From Nitrospiraceae bacterium UBA6905 (lineage in GTDB: Bacteria; Nitrospirota; Thermodesulfovibrionia; Thermodesulfovibrionales; UBA6898), in the NCBI GenBank assembly GCA_002451165.1, contig DKBH01000115.1:1-13645 (forward strand): DNA of 13,645 nucleotides, in the 5' to 3' direction. The notes beneath the pieces are model-generated. The model had not been told where the DNA came from, did no database searches, and was given only the letters and a program-made list of their open reading frames with translations. Both the position numbers and the translations under genes were made by a program. This document shows, in pieces, positions 13,600-13,645 of the stretch (its first letter is position 1; each line of letters opens with the position of its first letter).

Positions 13600-13645
13600 G
13601 TGCCGCAGTTTTGAACTCTTTAGATAGGCATAGACATGGTTTCCA

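Overview
The window reads as ordinary chromosomal sequence from a Gram-negative, probably anaerobic or microaerophilic bacterium. The signs are a rubredoxin, an exported lipoprotein-type ApbE flavin transferase with NusG domain II and Gx-transporter partners, a UbiA/UbiX pair of the kind used for quinone synthesis, a LysM-NlpC/P60 wall hydrolase and a CIRCE (HrcA) operator. Nitrospirota or a Desulfobacterota-like lineage would fit, but this is a guess from gene content. No single gene fixes the phylum.

Layout. At the left edge (1-100) is the end of an IS3-family element, with the first codons of its orfA running off the window. Positions 158-2671 hold a minus-strand run, in transcription order scpB, LysM-NlpC/P60 hydrolase, fluC/crcB and DUF190. 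A divergent promoter region with an imperfect 30-bp tandem repeat separates scpB from a small rubredoxin gene on the plus strand (2808-2966). Positions 3214-8642 hold a second minus-strand run: uvrA, apbE, NusG domain II protein, Gx transporter, yacG, dapB. The genes from apbE on overlap or nearly touch. A gene-poor stretch (8643-9381) follows. It ends in a good sigma70 promoter driving ubiA, ubiX and then a small cysteine-rich protein (9382-11161). The right part (11187-13645) is again minus-strand: htpG under a sigma70 promoter overlapped by a perfect CIRCE operator, an intrinsic terminator, a cold-shock protein gene, and a second terminator that also faces the cysteine-rich gene.

How the genes work together. 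apbE, the NusG domain II protein and the Gx transporter form a recurrent membrane/exported redox module, probably for covalent flavinylation outside the cytoplasm. No flavinylation substrate is encoded here. FluC and DUF190 form a recurrent fluoride-resistance pair. ubiA and ubiX overlap by four bases and probably serve menaquinone or ubiquinone-type synthesis. htpG is predicted to belong to the HrcA heat-shock regulon. I see no CRISPR array, phage module, defence island or clearly new multi-gene system. The points most worth checking are the compact UvrA that lacks about 100 residues of its insertion domain, the CIRCE-controlled htpG, the uvrA-led flavinylation cluster, and the eight-cysteine small protein.
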